DNA of 64,000 bases from contig CAMTDV010000013.1 of NCBI GenBank assembly GCA_947069175.1, positions 53,140,610 through 53,204,609 of the forward strand, given 5' to 3'. Positions 1 to 10,723 of the stretch are shown here, in pieces (the stretch's first letter is position 1; every line of letters begins with the position of its first letter). The position numbers and the translations under genes are program-made. The notes beneath the pieces are model-generated. The model was not told where the DNA came from. It did no database searches and saw only the letters and a program-made list of their open reading frames with translations. The stretch is from Scalesia atractyloides (lineage: Eukaryota > Streptophyta > Magnoliopsida > Asterales > Asteraceae).

Positions 1-849
1 AAAAACATGATATACGATAGTTTGAAAATGTTACAAGTTTAAACTATAAAAAGTTGTAATTGATGGAATTGTACTTAGTTATTTAATATTTAAAGTCTAA
101 GGTGTGGTTAGCCCACTTGAAAAAGTAACATTTTCGTTAAAAAAACCTTAATATTTAATGTCGATTCTTGTGATCACTTTGTGATCATGTATCTTAACCT
201 TTTAAACATCTAAGACTACAAATGGGAATGCTCAATATCATGAGGAAAGCCCAAATCAGAAGGTTAATAAGTAATTATAGATGAAAAAAAAACACGGCAT
301 AATACGAAATACACTTTTACAATCATGTTTGAAATTTGAAACATTAAAACTTGTTTTAAACCCTAGCATCCCTATATCTGATTTAATATATCAGTCATTT
401 TGTGATGTTTATTAAATATGTTAAGTTGATTTGAAGTTTTGTATAAAAGGGCATAAGTCATTACAATTTGTAATGCTTTAGGCCTTAACATGCTCATTTT
501 ACATTTCACATGGTTACATAGGGGAAATATTAACTAACTAAATTAGTTTATATAAAAAAGAAAGGGTTGGATTAAAGCCAAAGGAACTCATTCAATTTTA
601 TTTAATTCTTCACGATTGAACATGCATGTGCCCATTGTTTTCGGATATAAGGACCAAGACAACCGGTGAAATTGTATATAATTTGTCTTTATACTTATTT
701 AGAATACGAACGTAATCATATTTAATTTGCCTTTATACTTATTTAGAATACGTACGTTATTATATTTTTTAGTGTATAAAATTATATTAACTTTACTAAT
801 ACGTGAACAAATTTGAATATACAATATAACTAGTTTTTTTGTTAAATAT
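1..849. other. AT-rich intergenic DNA, no gene seen
   Basis: I see no coding potential or recognisable element. The only local structure is a short tandem duplication of about 44 bp between 681 and 768 (shared core CTTTATACTTATTTAGAATACG-like). Confidence 0.5.
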
Positions 850-1360
850 GAAATATTAAATTTTAATAATCTCAACTATTCGTTATTAGCTGCTAACAAT
901 TTCAATTTTAAAAATAATCACTGGCAGTCCCAACTATTAACGTATTGACCTCCAATTGACCCTGCCTAACTTTTCCCTAACGCCGTTAAGTCTCGGTCGC
1001 CGGAAAAGCGTTTTTGGCCGGAAAACTCAACATTTTCATCTCAAACCTCTTTGTAACCTTATTACGAAACTTTAGGAACCTTTTTTCTAATAAAAGCCCC
1101 AATTATTGAAGTCGCCGGAAAACTTCTTTTTTGTCAGAAAACTAACATTTTCGTCTTAAATCTCTTTGTAACCTTAGCTCGGACCTTTAGAAACATTTTT
1201 CTAGCCAAAAACGGTTTTCCGGCGACCGAAGACTAATGGTGTTAGGATTCTGTTAGTCAGGGTCCATTGATGGCCGTTGGAACTGCCAGAGGTTATTTTT
1301 AAAGTTGAGACTGTTAGCAGTTAACGGGGAATAGTTGGGATTATTAAAATCCAATATTTC
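850..1360. mobile_element. Foldback MITE with ~110-bp terminal inverted repeats
   Basis: The left arm (850 to about 960) and the reverse complement of the right arm (about 1246-1360) align over roughly 110 bp with scattered mismatches; both contain TTTTAATAATC, CAACTATT, GCTAACA and CTGGCAGT. The centre holds two diverged tandem copies of a ~114-bp unit (about 997-1085 and 1111-1195) with TCGCCGGAAAA, CATTTTC and TCTCTTTGTAACCTTA. There is no transposase, so it is non-autonomous. Long arms and internal tandem repeats recall Mutator-like MITEs, but no 9-bp target duplication is clear; the superfamily is an inference. Confidence 0.7.
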
Positions 1361-1779
1361 TTTAAATATTTTTAATGAACTTGACATCCAGGGCATTTTT
1401 TTTACCTTTAGATGTTGTCTTCTTTAGTTTTTGCATGTAGTAAATCTTTGATTTCTCAAAGCTCTGTGCCTTCCTGCTCTAACCTTCAAATGGTAAATTG
1501 TACTTTTAGTTTTTTCCTTCAATATTTACTCGATTGATGTGACTTTTCCTAATTTTATAGTTTATTGGACATTTAAATAACATCAATGAATTTATAGTTT
1601 CAAAATAGTAGATTTATTTAAGTTTAACCATTCAAAGCTTAAGTTTGTTAACGACTCAAAGCACTGTGCTGTTGATTTTGACGAGAGAGATAAGGAAGAT
1701 TCAAACCTTGACGAATTGAAGTAGTGAGAGGTGAGTGTTGTTATTTTCAACTTGGGGCGGGATGGTGGGAGGTTGTAGC
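1361..1779. other. AT-rich intergenic DNA
   Basis: No gene or element boundary recognised here. Confidence 0.4.
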
Positions 1780-2119
1780 AGGGGAGGCTCTAAGGATGGG
1801 TAATGTAGGCGCCCAGCTTGGGCACATTATTTCCGGGGCACAAGAATTTTAAAATTTCCCAGTTAATATAGATGCGAATAGTCGTCTGATAAAACTTAGA
1901 CGTTTTTCTTTTGTATGTAACATGTTCAATGTAAAAAAGAAACATAAAAATATAATAAGTTGATTCTTGATTTATTGTGGCATATAAATGAAAAATACAA
2001 GTAAAAACAATGGCTTCATTTTATTAATTGTTTTTCAATTGTAATATCTAAATATGATGGTAAGGGACATATATTTTCTGGCTCGGACGAGGCACCTAAA
2101 TTCTCAGGACCGCCTCTAT
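1780..2119. mobile_element. Candidate hAT-like MITE
   Basis: A short imperfect terminal inverted repeat (AGGGGAGGCTC at the left; the right end reads ATAGAGGCGGTC in reverse complement) is flanked by imperfect 8-bp direct repeats, GTTGTAGC at 1772-1779 and ATTGTAGT at 2120-2127 (6 of 8 match). The interior is non-coding and AT-rich. Size and 8-bp duplication fit hAT derivatives, but the ends are degraded. Confidence 0.35.
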
Positions 2120-2232
2120 ATTGTAGTTTTGTGTATTCTTTTTATTTTTTATTTTACCCAAGGTATTAAATTGCAATTGTTACACAGTTTGTCAAAACAC
2201 AAAATTCTGTTTGCAAAGAAACCATAAAAATT

Positions 2233-2454
2233 TTAAAAAAAAAAGTTGAAGAGATTTGTATACATCTTTTCTAACAAATAACAAAGCAGTGTGACAATTA
2301 TATATAAATATGAAGCCCAAAAGATAGTTGTCATAAAGTCTTGAATATTAAGGCCAAAAGGTTGTGTAATATGCTCCCACAAGCCAAACCTCGAGGCGAC
2401 GTGAAGCTTGTGCCTAAGAGTATAAAACCAAACGGAAGATGAACCTTTGGTCAA
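2233..2454 (-). pseudogene. Ty1/copia RNase H C-terminal tail, decayed
   Basis: The minus-strand reading begins LTKGSSSVWFYTLRHKLHV, the usual copia end motif (an LTKGL-like string followed by FR.KL.V) that directly follows RNase H. It runs on into the probable polypurine tract and LTR start near 2375. It is not an independent gene. Confidence 0.6.
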
Positions 2455-2473
2455 ACAATCACCAAGCTAAGAA

Positions 2474-2830
2474 CTAGTAGGAATATATAGAACTATGGGA
2501 GTCAAAGTCAATCTCGAGATGTTTTGTACGTTGATTAAACACCACATTTAGAGCCAAATATGTAACACCAATGTTGTGAAACCATAGTGTGGGGGAACCT
2601 AGTGAAGAAAATAATAAATTGAATGATAAGGACATAATCATGAATCTAGGCTCTTGTGTGGGAAAGAGCACTATATCTTGCCTCTGTACTATGTCTCGCA
2701 ACTGTATGTTATTTCTTTGAACTCCAACTAATAAGATAGCATCCGAGAAACACAACATAGACGTCGTAGAACAACGATAATTGGGCAACCAACCCGGTCG
2801 ACATCAACATAAACATTGGTGGCAAATCAA
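2474..2830 (-). pseudogene. Ty1/copia RNase H fragment
   Basis: The minus-strand frame contains PNYRCSTTS, matching the 'tRRSTTG' segment after the first catalytic region, and NVVFNQRTKHLEIDFD, matching the NPVFH.RTKHIEID segment near the end of copia RNase H. Intervening residues are scrambled by frameshifts. It lies immediately upstream of the C-terminal tail at 2454-2233. Confidence 0.7.
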
Positions 2831-2999
2831 GATGGTTGGCAAATATTCAATCCATGAGTAATAGAACCCTGTTGCCAAAGAATATGATTGGCATTGATCT
2901 AGTGCTGGTCAATAGGTTCTCGAAGAAATTAAGAAATCACACTAACAACATACGCTATCTCTAGCGGAATCAATATAATGTATTTAAGAGCACCAACAA

Positions 3000-3760
3000 T
3001 GTTTGTGATACAGAGAATGATCATTCATATGTAAACTAGGTATCGTGACAACTTATGCGTAGGAATAGACAGATGTCAACTTTGACTAAGTCTAATACGT
3101 TGTAGTAAATCAAGAAGATACCACTGTCGAGGGAGATAAAGAGCGTACCTCGTCATTAAATGTGCCATGGATCATCAAGAAAGAGCTTAGAATACCCAAG
3201 TTATTGACTACAAACTGAAAATTTAAATGCTTAACTGAATCTAACATAAATACTCAAGAACTCATGGTGATGATGATGTCATCAACATAAACAAGGATGT
3301 AGCAAATAATAGAGTCCTTGTAGCATACAAACTGAAAAATATTATAGATACAATGGGTGACAGCCAATATCAATGTTTGCCTATAGCTATAAAGATCCAT
3401 CTGTGGCAAGAAAACGTGATATGAGCAAGAAGATTCAACAAAGCTAGGAGTTGTGTCATATACCTAGTCTCCAATATATCACCATAAAGAAAAGTCGTTG
3501 TTGACAAGTCTTGCCTAATATCCTAACCTCGAGAGAAAGCAATACCTGATAGTGGTTAGTTTGATAACTCTAAATGTCTTTGTGCAGTCAGTTTCATTTG
3601 TCTAAAGAAAACCCTTGGCAACAAGTCAAGTTCTATATCAACTAACGGAACAATCCGAATGATGCAATGCTTGATATGTTAAACCCACTCAGACAGTGGC
3701 ACAGAACGACGTTAGCTTTAGGTAGAATACACACCAATAACTTAGCATGGTTCAAGTGTA
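3000..3760 (-). pseudogene. Ty1/copia reverse transcriptase fragment
   Basis: On the minus strand, positions about 3300-3260 read YILVYVDDIIIT, the copia RT active-site box (YVDD with both catalytic aspartates). Upstream, around 3610-3480, diverged strings resemble the AKGF..TDxxxTF, KLTTIR and FLYGDILE blocks of copia RT, with several frame changes and stops. The assignment rests mainly on the YVDD box and its order relative to RNase H. Confidence 0.7.
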
Positions 3761-4090
3761 GAACAACAACCTCTGTATGTGTGGTTGTAACATCTATATT
3801 CCAATTTACCCTTTTATACATTTTAATTCCCTATAACACTCTATGATCTTAAGATGGAACCTGTAAATTTCATTTTACCCCTTTGTAGATTAAAACTCAC
3901 ACTAAGATTCCGTTATCTTATTTACAACTCATACATTCCCTTTTACCCATTTTTATCCTTATCCTACAATGCTTATTTATGATTTAAATACTTATTGCAC
4001 AAGATTATTACCTGATTATATTTTAACCATGTATCCTTATTCCACATAGATATATTATAGCTACTCTTTCACCATGTATTAATTATGATC

Positions 4091-4262
4091 ATACCAATTT
4101 AGTCCAAGTTATGTGCCTTATAATATGACAACACACCATATAGTTTGAATTAACTATGATTAACAATGATAATACCAATTTAGTCCAAGTTATGTCCCTC
4201 ACCATGTATTAACTATGATAATACCAATAATACCAATTTAGTCCAAGTTATGTGCCTTATAA
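4091..4262. repeat. Three copies of a ~25-bp repeat
   Basis: ACCAATTTAGTCCAAGTTAT occurs beginning at about 4093, 4174 and 4232, each followed by GT(G/C)CC. The flanks also repeat 'TTAACTATGATAAT'. No function is evident. Confidence 0.7.
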
Positions 4263-4316
4263 TCAATTTCACTACATAACTAATATCATAGAAGTTTGAA
4301 TGAGGGGTTTAATTAG

Positions 4317-4361
4317 CATCTATAGGTGTAAACATATCATATATGTTTACACCTATAGATG
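4317..4361. repeat. Perfect 21-bp inverted repeat, 3-nt loop
   Basis: 4317-4337 and 4341-4361 are exact reverse complements (arm contains CTATAGGTGTAAACATAT) separated only by CAT. Flanking direct repeats TGAATGAGGGG (about 4298 and 4409) lie outside it. No coding context. Confidence 0.85.
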
Positions 4362-5556
4362 GTTGGGAAGAGAAATGAGTGGTAGTGATGATAGTGTGGA
4401 TGAGGGTGAATGAGGGGATGGAGGCGTCACATGAGAAAATAGTGGAATAGATGAGGGAAGGTATGCTAGTAAGTGGTAGGAACATTAATTGCAGAGGGAA
4501 CGAAGAAAATGTTCTCATGGATCGTTGATATGCTCTAAATTATACATGACTATAATAATTAGTTCCTTCATTTTAAAGAGTTTTTTATTGGATTTGATGC
4601 TTAATTTGTTCATGTTGTATTTTTTGAAGGTTTTGATGAAAAGTTAAAATATCTTAAACGGGTGCTGAATTATAGTGAAGTTGTTGAAAAAGGGTGTTGA
4701 TAAAGACCCCGTACGAATCATATGGTCGCATACAATTCGTATTGATGATATCATGCATACGTGTCATATTGTTGCATATGTATGTCGACCAATAAGAAAA
4801 GCCCAAAATTTTGATTATCTAAACATTTTCATATTCTTTTGACTTCTCGACTAAGGCGACAACCAAAAGCCTAAGGGTATATTTGGAGTGCCTTAGAGGA
4901 TTATTGAAGACATCTTGAAGCCTGGATCAATATCACGCATCTGATTAACATGTTTTGGCGTTAATCTCTTTGTTTGGGTTTTATTCGCATTTTTCTAATA
5001 CAGCCATGTGTCCAATTGATTTTGGTGTGCCTTTTTATTATGAGTGGCTAGTTTCTTATTATCATCCAGGTTTAGATGAGTCTGACTCATGTTGACTTTG
5101 TAGTTGACTTTCACTTATGAACATGTGTTAATACATTTAAACATATGTTAGTTTTAGAAAAAACTTTGGTTTTTATCTCGTGTAATGTGATTGTGTGCCT
5201 TTTCATATTGATTGTTTTACTGATTCATGTGTGTTTATTCTAGAGTAAAGGCTTGTGCTTTAAAACTGATTTTGATTGTGTTAGTGGGTGACTGATGATA
5301 CCAATTATATAACTAGTTAAATAGGTGTGCTATCTTAGAATTAGACATGAATAAAAGGAACTAAGACTTCATTAGAATCTTCCTAGTTATTGTTGGGTTA
5401 ATTGTAGGCATGTTAGCGCAAGGTGCATTAGGTTACTCGTGTTTAGGTGGTGTCAAGTCATAACTTGATTTAACTAAAGTATGATTCGTGATCTTAGTGT
5501 CAAAACAAGTCATTGGTTTGAGATGATAATCCACCGTATACATTCCTCTAGAATGG

Positions 5557-5808
5557 CTAAAATTTTAAATAAATTAACAAAATAGTGAAAACCAGAACAA
5601 AATACAATGGGTGATGGTCCATGTATGTCACAGCGAATAATATGTAAAGATAAAGTACTCCTAAACAAAGATATTGAAAATCGTAACCGAGTAAAAGTAA
5701 AGGCTCTATAAGCATAACAACTATTTGTGAATGATTTATTTGAAAATTAAAGAGATGAAAGATTTTGAAACCATAATCCGAAGGATGACCAAATCTTGAG
5801 TGCCACAA
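5557..5808 (-). pseudogene. Ty1/copia GAG-pre-integrase fragment
   Basis: The minus-strand frame opens with MWHSRFGHPS, the hallmark LWHxRLGHPS motif of the copia gag-pre-integrase domain that precedes integrase. After about 30 residues the match fades. The solo LTR insertion at 5910 lies just upstream of it in the element. Confidence 0.75.
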
Positions 5809-6094
5809 CTTATGAGAGGATGTAGCAGCGGAAAACGAGTAACTTCAGTTAGGTGTAGGCAATATGAGGTGATGGGTCTGACCTGTCAAAGTCCGAATGG
5901 ATAAATGAGTGTAACATCCGTCAAAAAACGGGTTTCCAAAACCCTCTTCGTTTATTAACCGAACAGTCAGTCATAATTTTCGTCGCTTATATATGGTTAT
6001 TTTAATTTTAAAAGATACATAATTAATATATAAATTAGAATCTTAAAACATAATTGTTAAATAACAAAAAAAATAACGAATTTAAAAAAAAAGT

Positions 6095-6170
6095 GGAGAC
6101 GCCGGGTTTCGAACCCGGGTCACCCACTAACCTATACACACACAGTTTTCACCACTCCGCCACACGCTCA
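6095..6170 (-). other. tRNA-like module, antisense, near the LTR 5' end
   Basis: Read on the minus strand this has an A-box-like GTGGCGGAGTGGTGAAAAC and a B box GGGTTCGAAACCC inside a perfect 5-bp T-stem (CCGGG/CCCGG). The spacing resembles class II (Ser/Leu) tRNAs. The acceptor and anticodon arms do not pair convincingly, so it is not called as a functional tRNA. It lies 185-260 bp from the LTR 5' end, as in the other two elements. Confidence 0.7.
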
Positions 6171-7040
6171 TGTTGTGAAGAAACTTAAGCAAATAAAACG
6201 TAAAGTCTCACCGCAAACAATCCGATGTCAACCAAAACTGAAACCGCCAATCAATCTTCAATCAATCATTGAATTTTTCGCGATCATCTTGGGCATAACA
6301 GACAACTGGGCATCGGTTATAACCAATCCATTGACTCAATTCGAATCAAAACTGATCAAACCGTATGATTTTGGAAATCGAAACCGAAATGTAATTAAAT
6401 TCGAGTTATACTATGTATCGATGTATTCATCATTTGAACTCGCGAGTCTATCAAACTTACTCTCTCAAACTCGCTCTGAAAACCTCGCCGCAAGTCGCCG
6501 GAATCCTCTGCAAGTTGACCAAAAGTTATCGCCGGAAAACCGAAGAATCTATCCCACTGTTGCCTTACTTTATAAACAGGACATCTAGAGCTCATACCGA
6601 AAATCACCCACACTCACCTTAAACTCCCTGTAGAGTTTCTGTCGCAAGAAATACATCGCCGGAATTCTCTGCAAGTCGCCGGAAAACCGAATCCATTTCA
6701 TCTCTTCTGCCTTACTTTATAAACAAGACTTCTAGAGCTCAGACAGAAAGCACCACACTCACCTCAAACTTCTGGTAGAGCCTTTGTTGCAAGTTGAACT
6801 TCGCCGGGATTCTCTGTAAGTCGCCGGAATCCCCAGTTACTCGCCGGAATCATCACCGGAGGATTTCAATTCGACTCTGATCGGTATAATCTTTTGACCC
6901 ATGTCCTTTATCATTTAATTTACTAAAGTATACCAGGATTACTGATTAAACAGTCGAGTTGATTCACTGGTTTCATAAACTGAAGAAGATGAAGCACTGT
7001 TAATATATAAGTTAAATTTAAAACGGATTTTTAAACGGGT

Positions 7041-7432
7041 TAGACACACAGTCCAGTGGTGGACTGTGTGCAATTTTAAACCACACGTCCCGAGTTCGAT
7101 TCGTGCACTTAATCGGTTTCCGGTGATAAATCTCAATTTTTTTAAAGGCCCAGAATACCTTCCAGTTAGTATATAAGGTTAATAAAAACAAATATTTTAA
7201 CCAGGTTAGACACAGTGCAAAGTTAAACCACAGGTCACGCGTTCGAATCCTGTTATGTGCACCGGTTCAACATAATTACAAATCTTTTTAAAATAAATGA
7301 TTTCTGAATAAATCCAAATAGTATATAAATATAAATAAAATCAGAAATATTTCGGGTTAGACACGTAGCTCAGTTGGTAGAGCTGCGTGCACGCGTACGG
7401 GAGGTCACGAGTTCGAACCTCACTCAGCGCAC
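7041..7432 (+). repeat. Array of three sense tRNA-like modules in the solo LTR
   Basis: The modules are about 7041-7108, 7205-7262 and 7359-7432. The first has a D-arm-like hairpin AGTCC-AGTGGT-GGACT and GAGTTCGATTC; the second lost most of its D-arm but keeps GCGTTCGAATCC; the third has a textbook A box TAGCTCAGTTGGTAGAGC and GAGTTCGAACCTC with tRNA-like 28-nt spacing between them. The anticodon and acceptor stems are degenerate and the T33 position is not T. Each unit is preceded by GGTTAGACAC. Confidence 0.75.
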
Positions 7433-7919
7433 ATAATAAACACAATCAGACCGGTCAACTGTCAAAGTCATCGGTCAACATTTTTTTATTTATTTATTTA
7501 ATCAGAAAATTATTTAAAAATACTTAAAAATAATATTTTTAAAGTCAGAAAATGTCCTTAAACTCACAAAAATAAATCTAGAAATCCTATTAAGGTTATG
7601 AATTAAAATTATTAATCTCAAATAAAATCCGTTTATTTACCGAACCATTATGTTATTATTTAGGTTAGTTTCTCTCATGGTTAAATCCAAATTCGTGCGC
7701 ATTCATCATCAATCCAAGAAACGCACCCACTGTGAGTGAATTCTTACAAATTCCCCTTTTTATTCATGTTTTGGGGTGTATCATGTGTCGCTTAAATTAA
7801 TTCGCTTATTCAAACTCGTGCTATACCATTATATGATCTAAACTTAGAATGTAAATATTGTTTGTTGTGATGTATGACATATTGTCAAGTTGTATGCAAA
7901 TTATTTATTAGGCCCATCA

Positions 7920-8051
7920 GTTCCTCGTGGGAGACGAGTTGAACAACGCGTGCCTCAAAACTCATTCATTAGGCCATCAGTTCGTTGAACAATGCGTGCC
8001 TCAAAACTCATTCATTAGGCCCATCAGTTCCTCGTGGGAGACGAGTTGAAC
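7920..8051 (+). repeat. Three tandem hairpin repeats in the solo LTR
   Basis: The outer units fold as GTTC-CTCGT-GGGAG-ACGAG-TT-GAAC (7920-7944 and 8027-8051). The middle unit (7980-7990) has lost the inner stem and reads GTTC-GTT-GAAC, still paired. The array is 426-557 bp from the LTR 3' end. Confidence 0.75.
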
Positions 8052-8477
8052 AACGCGTGCCTCAAAACAATCAATTGTTGTATGTGTGTGCAATATTTAA
8101 TATTATGTTTTGTGTAATAGATTTACATCTACATTTACACATATGTGGTTATGCACTTTATTTTATAATCAATACAATAAACACGTTTAAATGTTTTCAT
8201 AGGATTCACTCGCCAACTTTTTGTTGACCCAAAAACCATTTTTACACATGATACAGGTGGACAGGATGAAGCAAGGAACACATAGGAAATTGCCTTAGAA
8301 GAAAAATAATGAAGGCTAGAAAGATGTATAGAACATGTTGTACTTGTATGATTTGATTGTATGATCTCCTTTAAATTGTAATAATAAATATGAAACATTA
8401 TAATAAATGTCATGAGCTTTGATGAAAACCCAATCATGCCCCGATCACCTTTTTCCGCTGCGGGTCGGGGTGTGACA

Positions 8478-8838
8478 ATGAGAGTGTAAGAAAACAAAAC
8501 AATATGATGGCCAATAACCAATTGTGTAATAGATGAATTTATTTCTTGATACACTAAGATTAACAAGAACGTTCTTTGAATGTTATAAATGTGGACGGAA
8601 GTGTAGGGTTGCCATGACATATATACGTAATGTTTCTCTATGTTTTTGAACATGTCTCTCTTCCTACACCAATAACTTAGATTATAACTAGGCAAATCTC
8701 GATGGTTACCCAAAAATTTCAACTCTAAGGATATAGGCATTAAAGTTTAAGGTTAAGGCTTGCAAAGCCTGAAGAACAAGAGCTTCATCACTAATCAGAT
8801 TTCCCAATCACAGTTATCTGGGAGTTTATTTGCTATCT
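8478..8838 (-). pseudogene. Ty1/copia gag, downstream part, decayed
   Basis: On the minus strand near 8800 the frame reads LISDEALVLQALQALTLNFN, resembling the copia gag (UBN2-type) ISDEELVLQ.L..L...F block. Upstream gag continues beyond the inserted solo LTR at 23798-24115. Stops and frameshifts are frequent. Confidence 0.55.
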
Positions 8839-9074
8839 GTAACGCCCCAATACTCGAGTTTATTATTCGCTGGTATGTTTTCTTATGTTATGGCATAACA
8901 TGAAATAACTGGGTAACTTAATTTAGTTATATGGTTTTTAAGTAGAAAGAATGAAGAAACATGGAGGCACTATTCATGCCAATTGCACAAAATAAATAAA
9001 TGATCAAAGGATGAGAAATAGAGGTCAAAATCAAATTTTGGGTTTGTATATGTATGTGTCGACACACACACATA

Positions 9075-9105
<31 letters not shown>

Positions 9106-9810
9106 GGCGCTTGTGAATCAAATGAGGAATAAGAAGATGGTAGATTTGAATTTGCAAGGATAATCTGTGAATTTCAAAGTGTTCATCACCTTTGAAGGAT
9201 CTAGTAAGTACCCAATTTAACTCTTGAATCTTCTTGGTTGAAGTTCTTGGTGGGTTTTAAAGAATTTCCTTAACTTGAATTAAATGGAAGAATGGATGGC
9301 TGAATTTGTATTTAGATGCTCTTATTTGGTGTCATTAATGATGTAAACATCTCAATTTATCAATTTGATTGGAAACCCATGTTCGAGAAATTGGGGTTTT
9401 GAGTAAGTATGGTTTAATATGAATTGATTGAAAGAAATCTGGTGCTTTTGCTATGTTTGATGTTATAAAAGAATGATACTTGTTGTAGGAAAGGAAGTTG
9501 ATGATGAATGCTACAAACTAGGAAGATTAGGCATGAATAACTTGTACATTGTGTCTTAAATGGTGCACGCACACCAAGTGTTTGATGAAATGCCTAGTAT
9601 ATGCTAGTCTGTGAAATTGTATGCTAACAATGGATGAACATGTCTATATTGTGATACTGAAATGTTTGATGATAATTAAAAATGAGAAATGTGTTTTAGA
9701 AGGAATCCATGTGAGGATGTAGTTGATGGTATGATTTAGTAGAAGTATGCTTTAGGAACTTGTACTCTAAGCTTGAATAGTAAGGTGCACATCATGTGTT
9801 GGACCAATTG
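8839..9810. mobile_element. Solo LTR of another family (family C), left part
   Basis: It starts TGTAACGCCCCAATACTCG directly after the target duplication CTATC (8834-8838) and is cut at 9810 by the complete element 9811-21805. The right part is 21811-23792 and ends GGTCTAACA followed by CTATC (23793-23797). Rejoined length is about 2.95 kb. No protein domains are present. Orientation is taken as plus from the TGTAACGCCCC start, but is not proven. Confidence 0.75.
9062..9102. repeat. (AC)n followed by (GT)n microsatellite
   Basis: An AC dinucleotide run (9062-9072) is followed after ATA by a GT run (to about 9102). The two runs are self-complementary and could extrude as a hairpin. It lies in the left part of the family C solo LTR. 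Confidence 0.9.
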
Positions 9811-10083
9811 TGTGATATCCCGGGTTTTTCGGATAACTTGCACGTGACACTTGTCGAATAATATATGTGTTAAGTATTAAACGTGCATGGAATGAATACG
9901 TGATGAGTGTTGGTGTGATTGTTTAGTATAAAGTAATTAGTGTAGATATGTACACGAACCGAACCGCGACACGAACCAACCTCGATCCTTTGTGACTTTA
10001 GGAGTTAACAAAGTTTAAACTTTGAACTTAAGTTTTCGGCCAAAAGAAAACAAGGATCAAACCTAGACCTAGAGTTCCAACTA

Positions 10084-10318
10084 CTCGGCCGAGAACAACC
10101 TAAACCGAAAACCGTTGCATGCCAAACCTAGAACCACTCGGCCAAAACCCCAAACCAAACCAACTCACCTTAATCTTTGGCCGCAAGATAAAACCGAAAC
10201 CGACCCAACCCAAGTCCCTCGGCCACAAACATAACCAAAACCGAAACTCATAGCATGCAACTTTAGTCCCTCGGCCACGTGATCAAGACCCAAACCAAAC
10301 AACCCAAGATTCTCGGCC
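10084..10318 (+). promoter_or_regulatory. Five CTCGGCC motifs upstream of the LTR promoter
   Basis: CTCGGCC occurs at 10084, 10137, 10218, 10270 and 10312, with a G-box CACGTG at 10276-10281 abutting the fourth. The intervals are 42-81 bp. The cluster sits 40-275 bp upstream of the TATA box. It is repeated in the 3' LTR with single-base indels. An enhancer role is inferred. Confidence 0.5.
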
Positions 10319-10349
10319 AACAACACTTATCCCAAACCGTAAACCTTAT

Positions 10350-10366
10350 CACGTGCGCCTATAAAT
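10350..10366 (+). promoter_or_regulatory. G-box and TATA box of the 5' LTR
   Basis: CACGTG (10350-10355) is followed by TATAAAT (10360-10366). The next 30-40 bp would contain the transcription start. G-boxes bind plant bZIP/bHLH factors. The same pair in the 3' LTR is at 19175-19191. Confidence 0.55.
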
Positions 10367-10583
10367 TCAGATCATGCATGTTTCCTTCAGAATCCGAAAC
10401 CCTAACCAACAAGACTGCCGTCGGCAGCTTTATTCTTGCACCCTCCGATCGCGAACAGCTTTCCCCTTTATCATCTCGATCTGAATTAGTCTTGTTCACC
10501 CTCTCGGTCGCAACAGCTTTCCTTTCTTCCCTTCCGGACGCAGCAGCAACCATCGCCATCTTCTCTCATCACACTCACGGTTC

Positions 10584-10723
10584 GTTTAAGTTGTTTCGGA
10601 TGATATGTATGCTTAGATGTTTAAGTTGTTTCGGATGATATGTATGCTTAGATGTTTAAGTTGTTTCGGATGATATGTATGCTTAGATGTTTAAGTTGTT
10701 TCGGATGATATGTATGCTTAAAT
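10584..10723 (+). repeat. 35-bp tandem repeat, four copies (5' LTR)
   Basis: Unit GTTTAAGTTGTTTCGGATGA plus 15 further bases, starting at 10584, 10619, 10654 and 10689. Copy number is the same in the 3' LTR (19410-19550), consistent with recent insertion. Confidence 0.9.

Larger units (their letters stand above)
3770..5556. other. Unresolved interior of the copia fossil
   Basis: The integrase core is expected here but no block is recognisable. The stretch holds three dispersed copies of ACCAATTTAGTCCAAGTTAT (4091-4262), a perfect 21-bp hairpin (4317-4361) and AT-rich DNA, so it may contain further small insertions. Confidence 0.4.
5910..8477 (+). mobile_element. Solo LTR of a Ty3/gypsy family (family B)
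   Basis: The 2568-bp sequence starts TGTAACATCCGTC and ends GGGTCGGGGTGTGACA (TG..CA). A perfect 5-bp target duplication ATGAG lies at 5905-5909 and 8478-8482. Its ends and internal layout match the LTRs of the minus-strand elements at 33230-43868 and 49571-58139, here in plus orientation. No internal region remains, so it probably arose by LTR-LTR recombination. It contains one antisense and three sense tRNA-like modules and three hairpin repeats. It interrupts the copia fossil. Confidence 0.92.

Noticed and set aside
6175..6588. 137-codon plus-strand frame in the solo LTR
   Set aside because: No ATG-supported start, no homology I recognise, and it lies in LTR non-coding sequence.
7359..7432. 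Functional tRNA gene (perfect A box)
   Set aside because: The anticodon stem does not pair, position 33 is not T, and the acceptor stem is absent; listed as tRNA-like only.
7911..8070. CRISPR-like repeat array
   Set aside because: Only three units with unequal hairpin cores inside a plant LTR; eukaryotic context.
8839..9810. Separate host gene upstream region (AACGCCCC start)
   Set aside because: The matching CTATC duplication at 8834-8838 and 23793-23797 and the TG..CA ends identify a split LTR instead.
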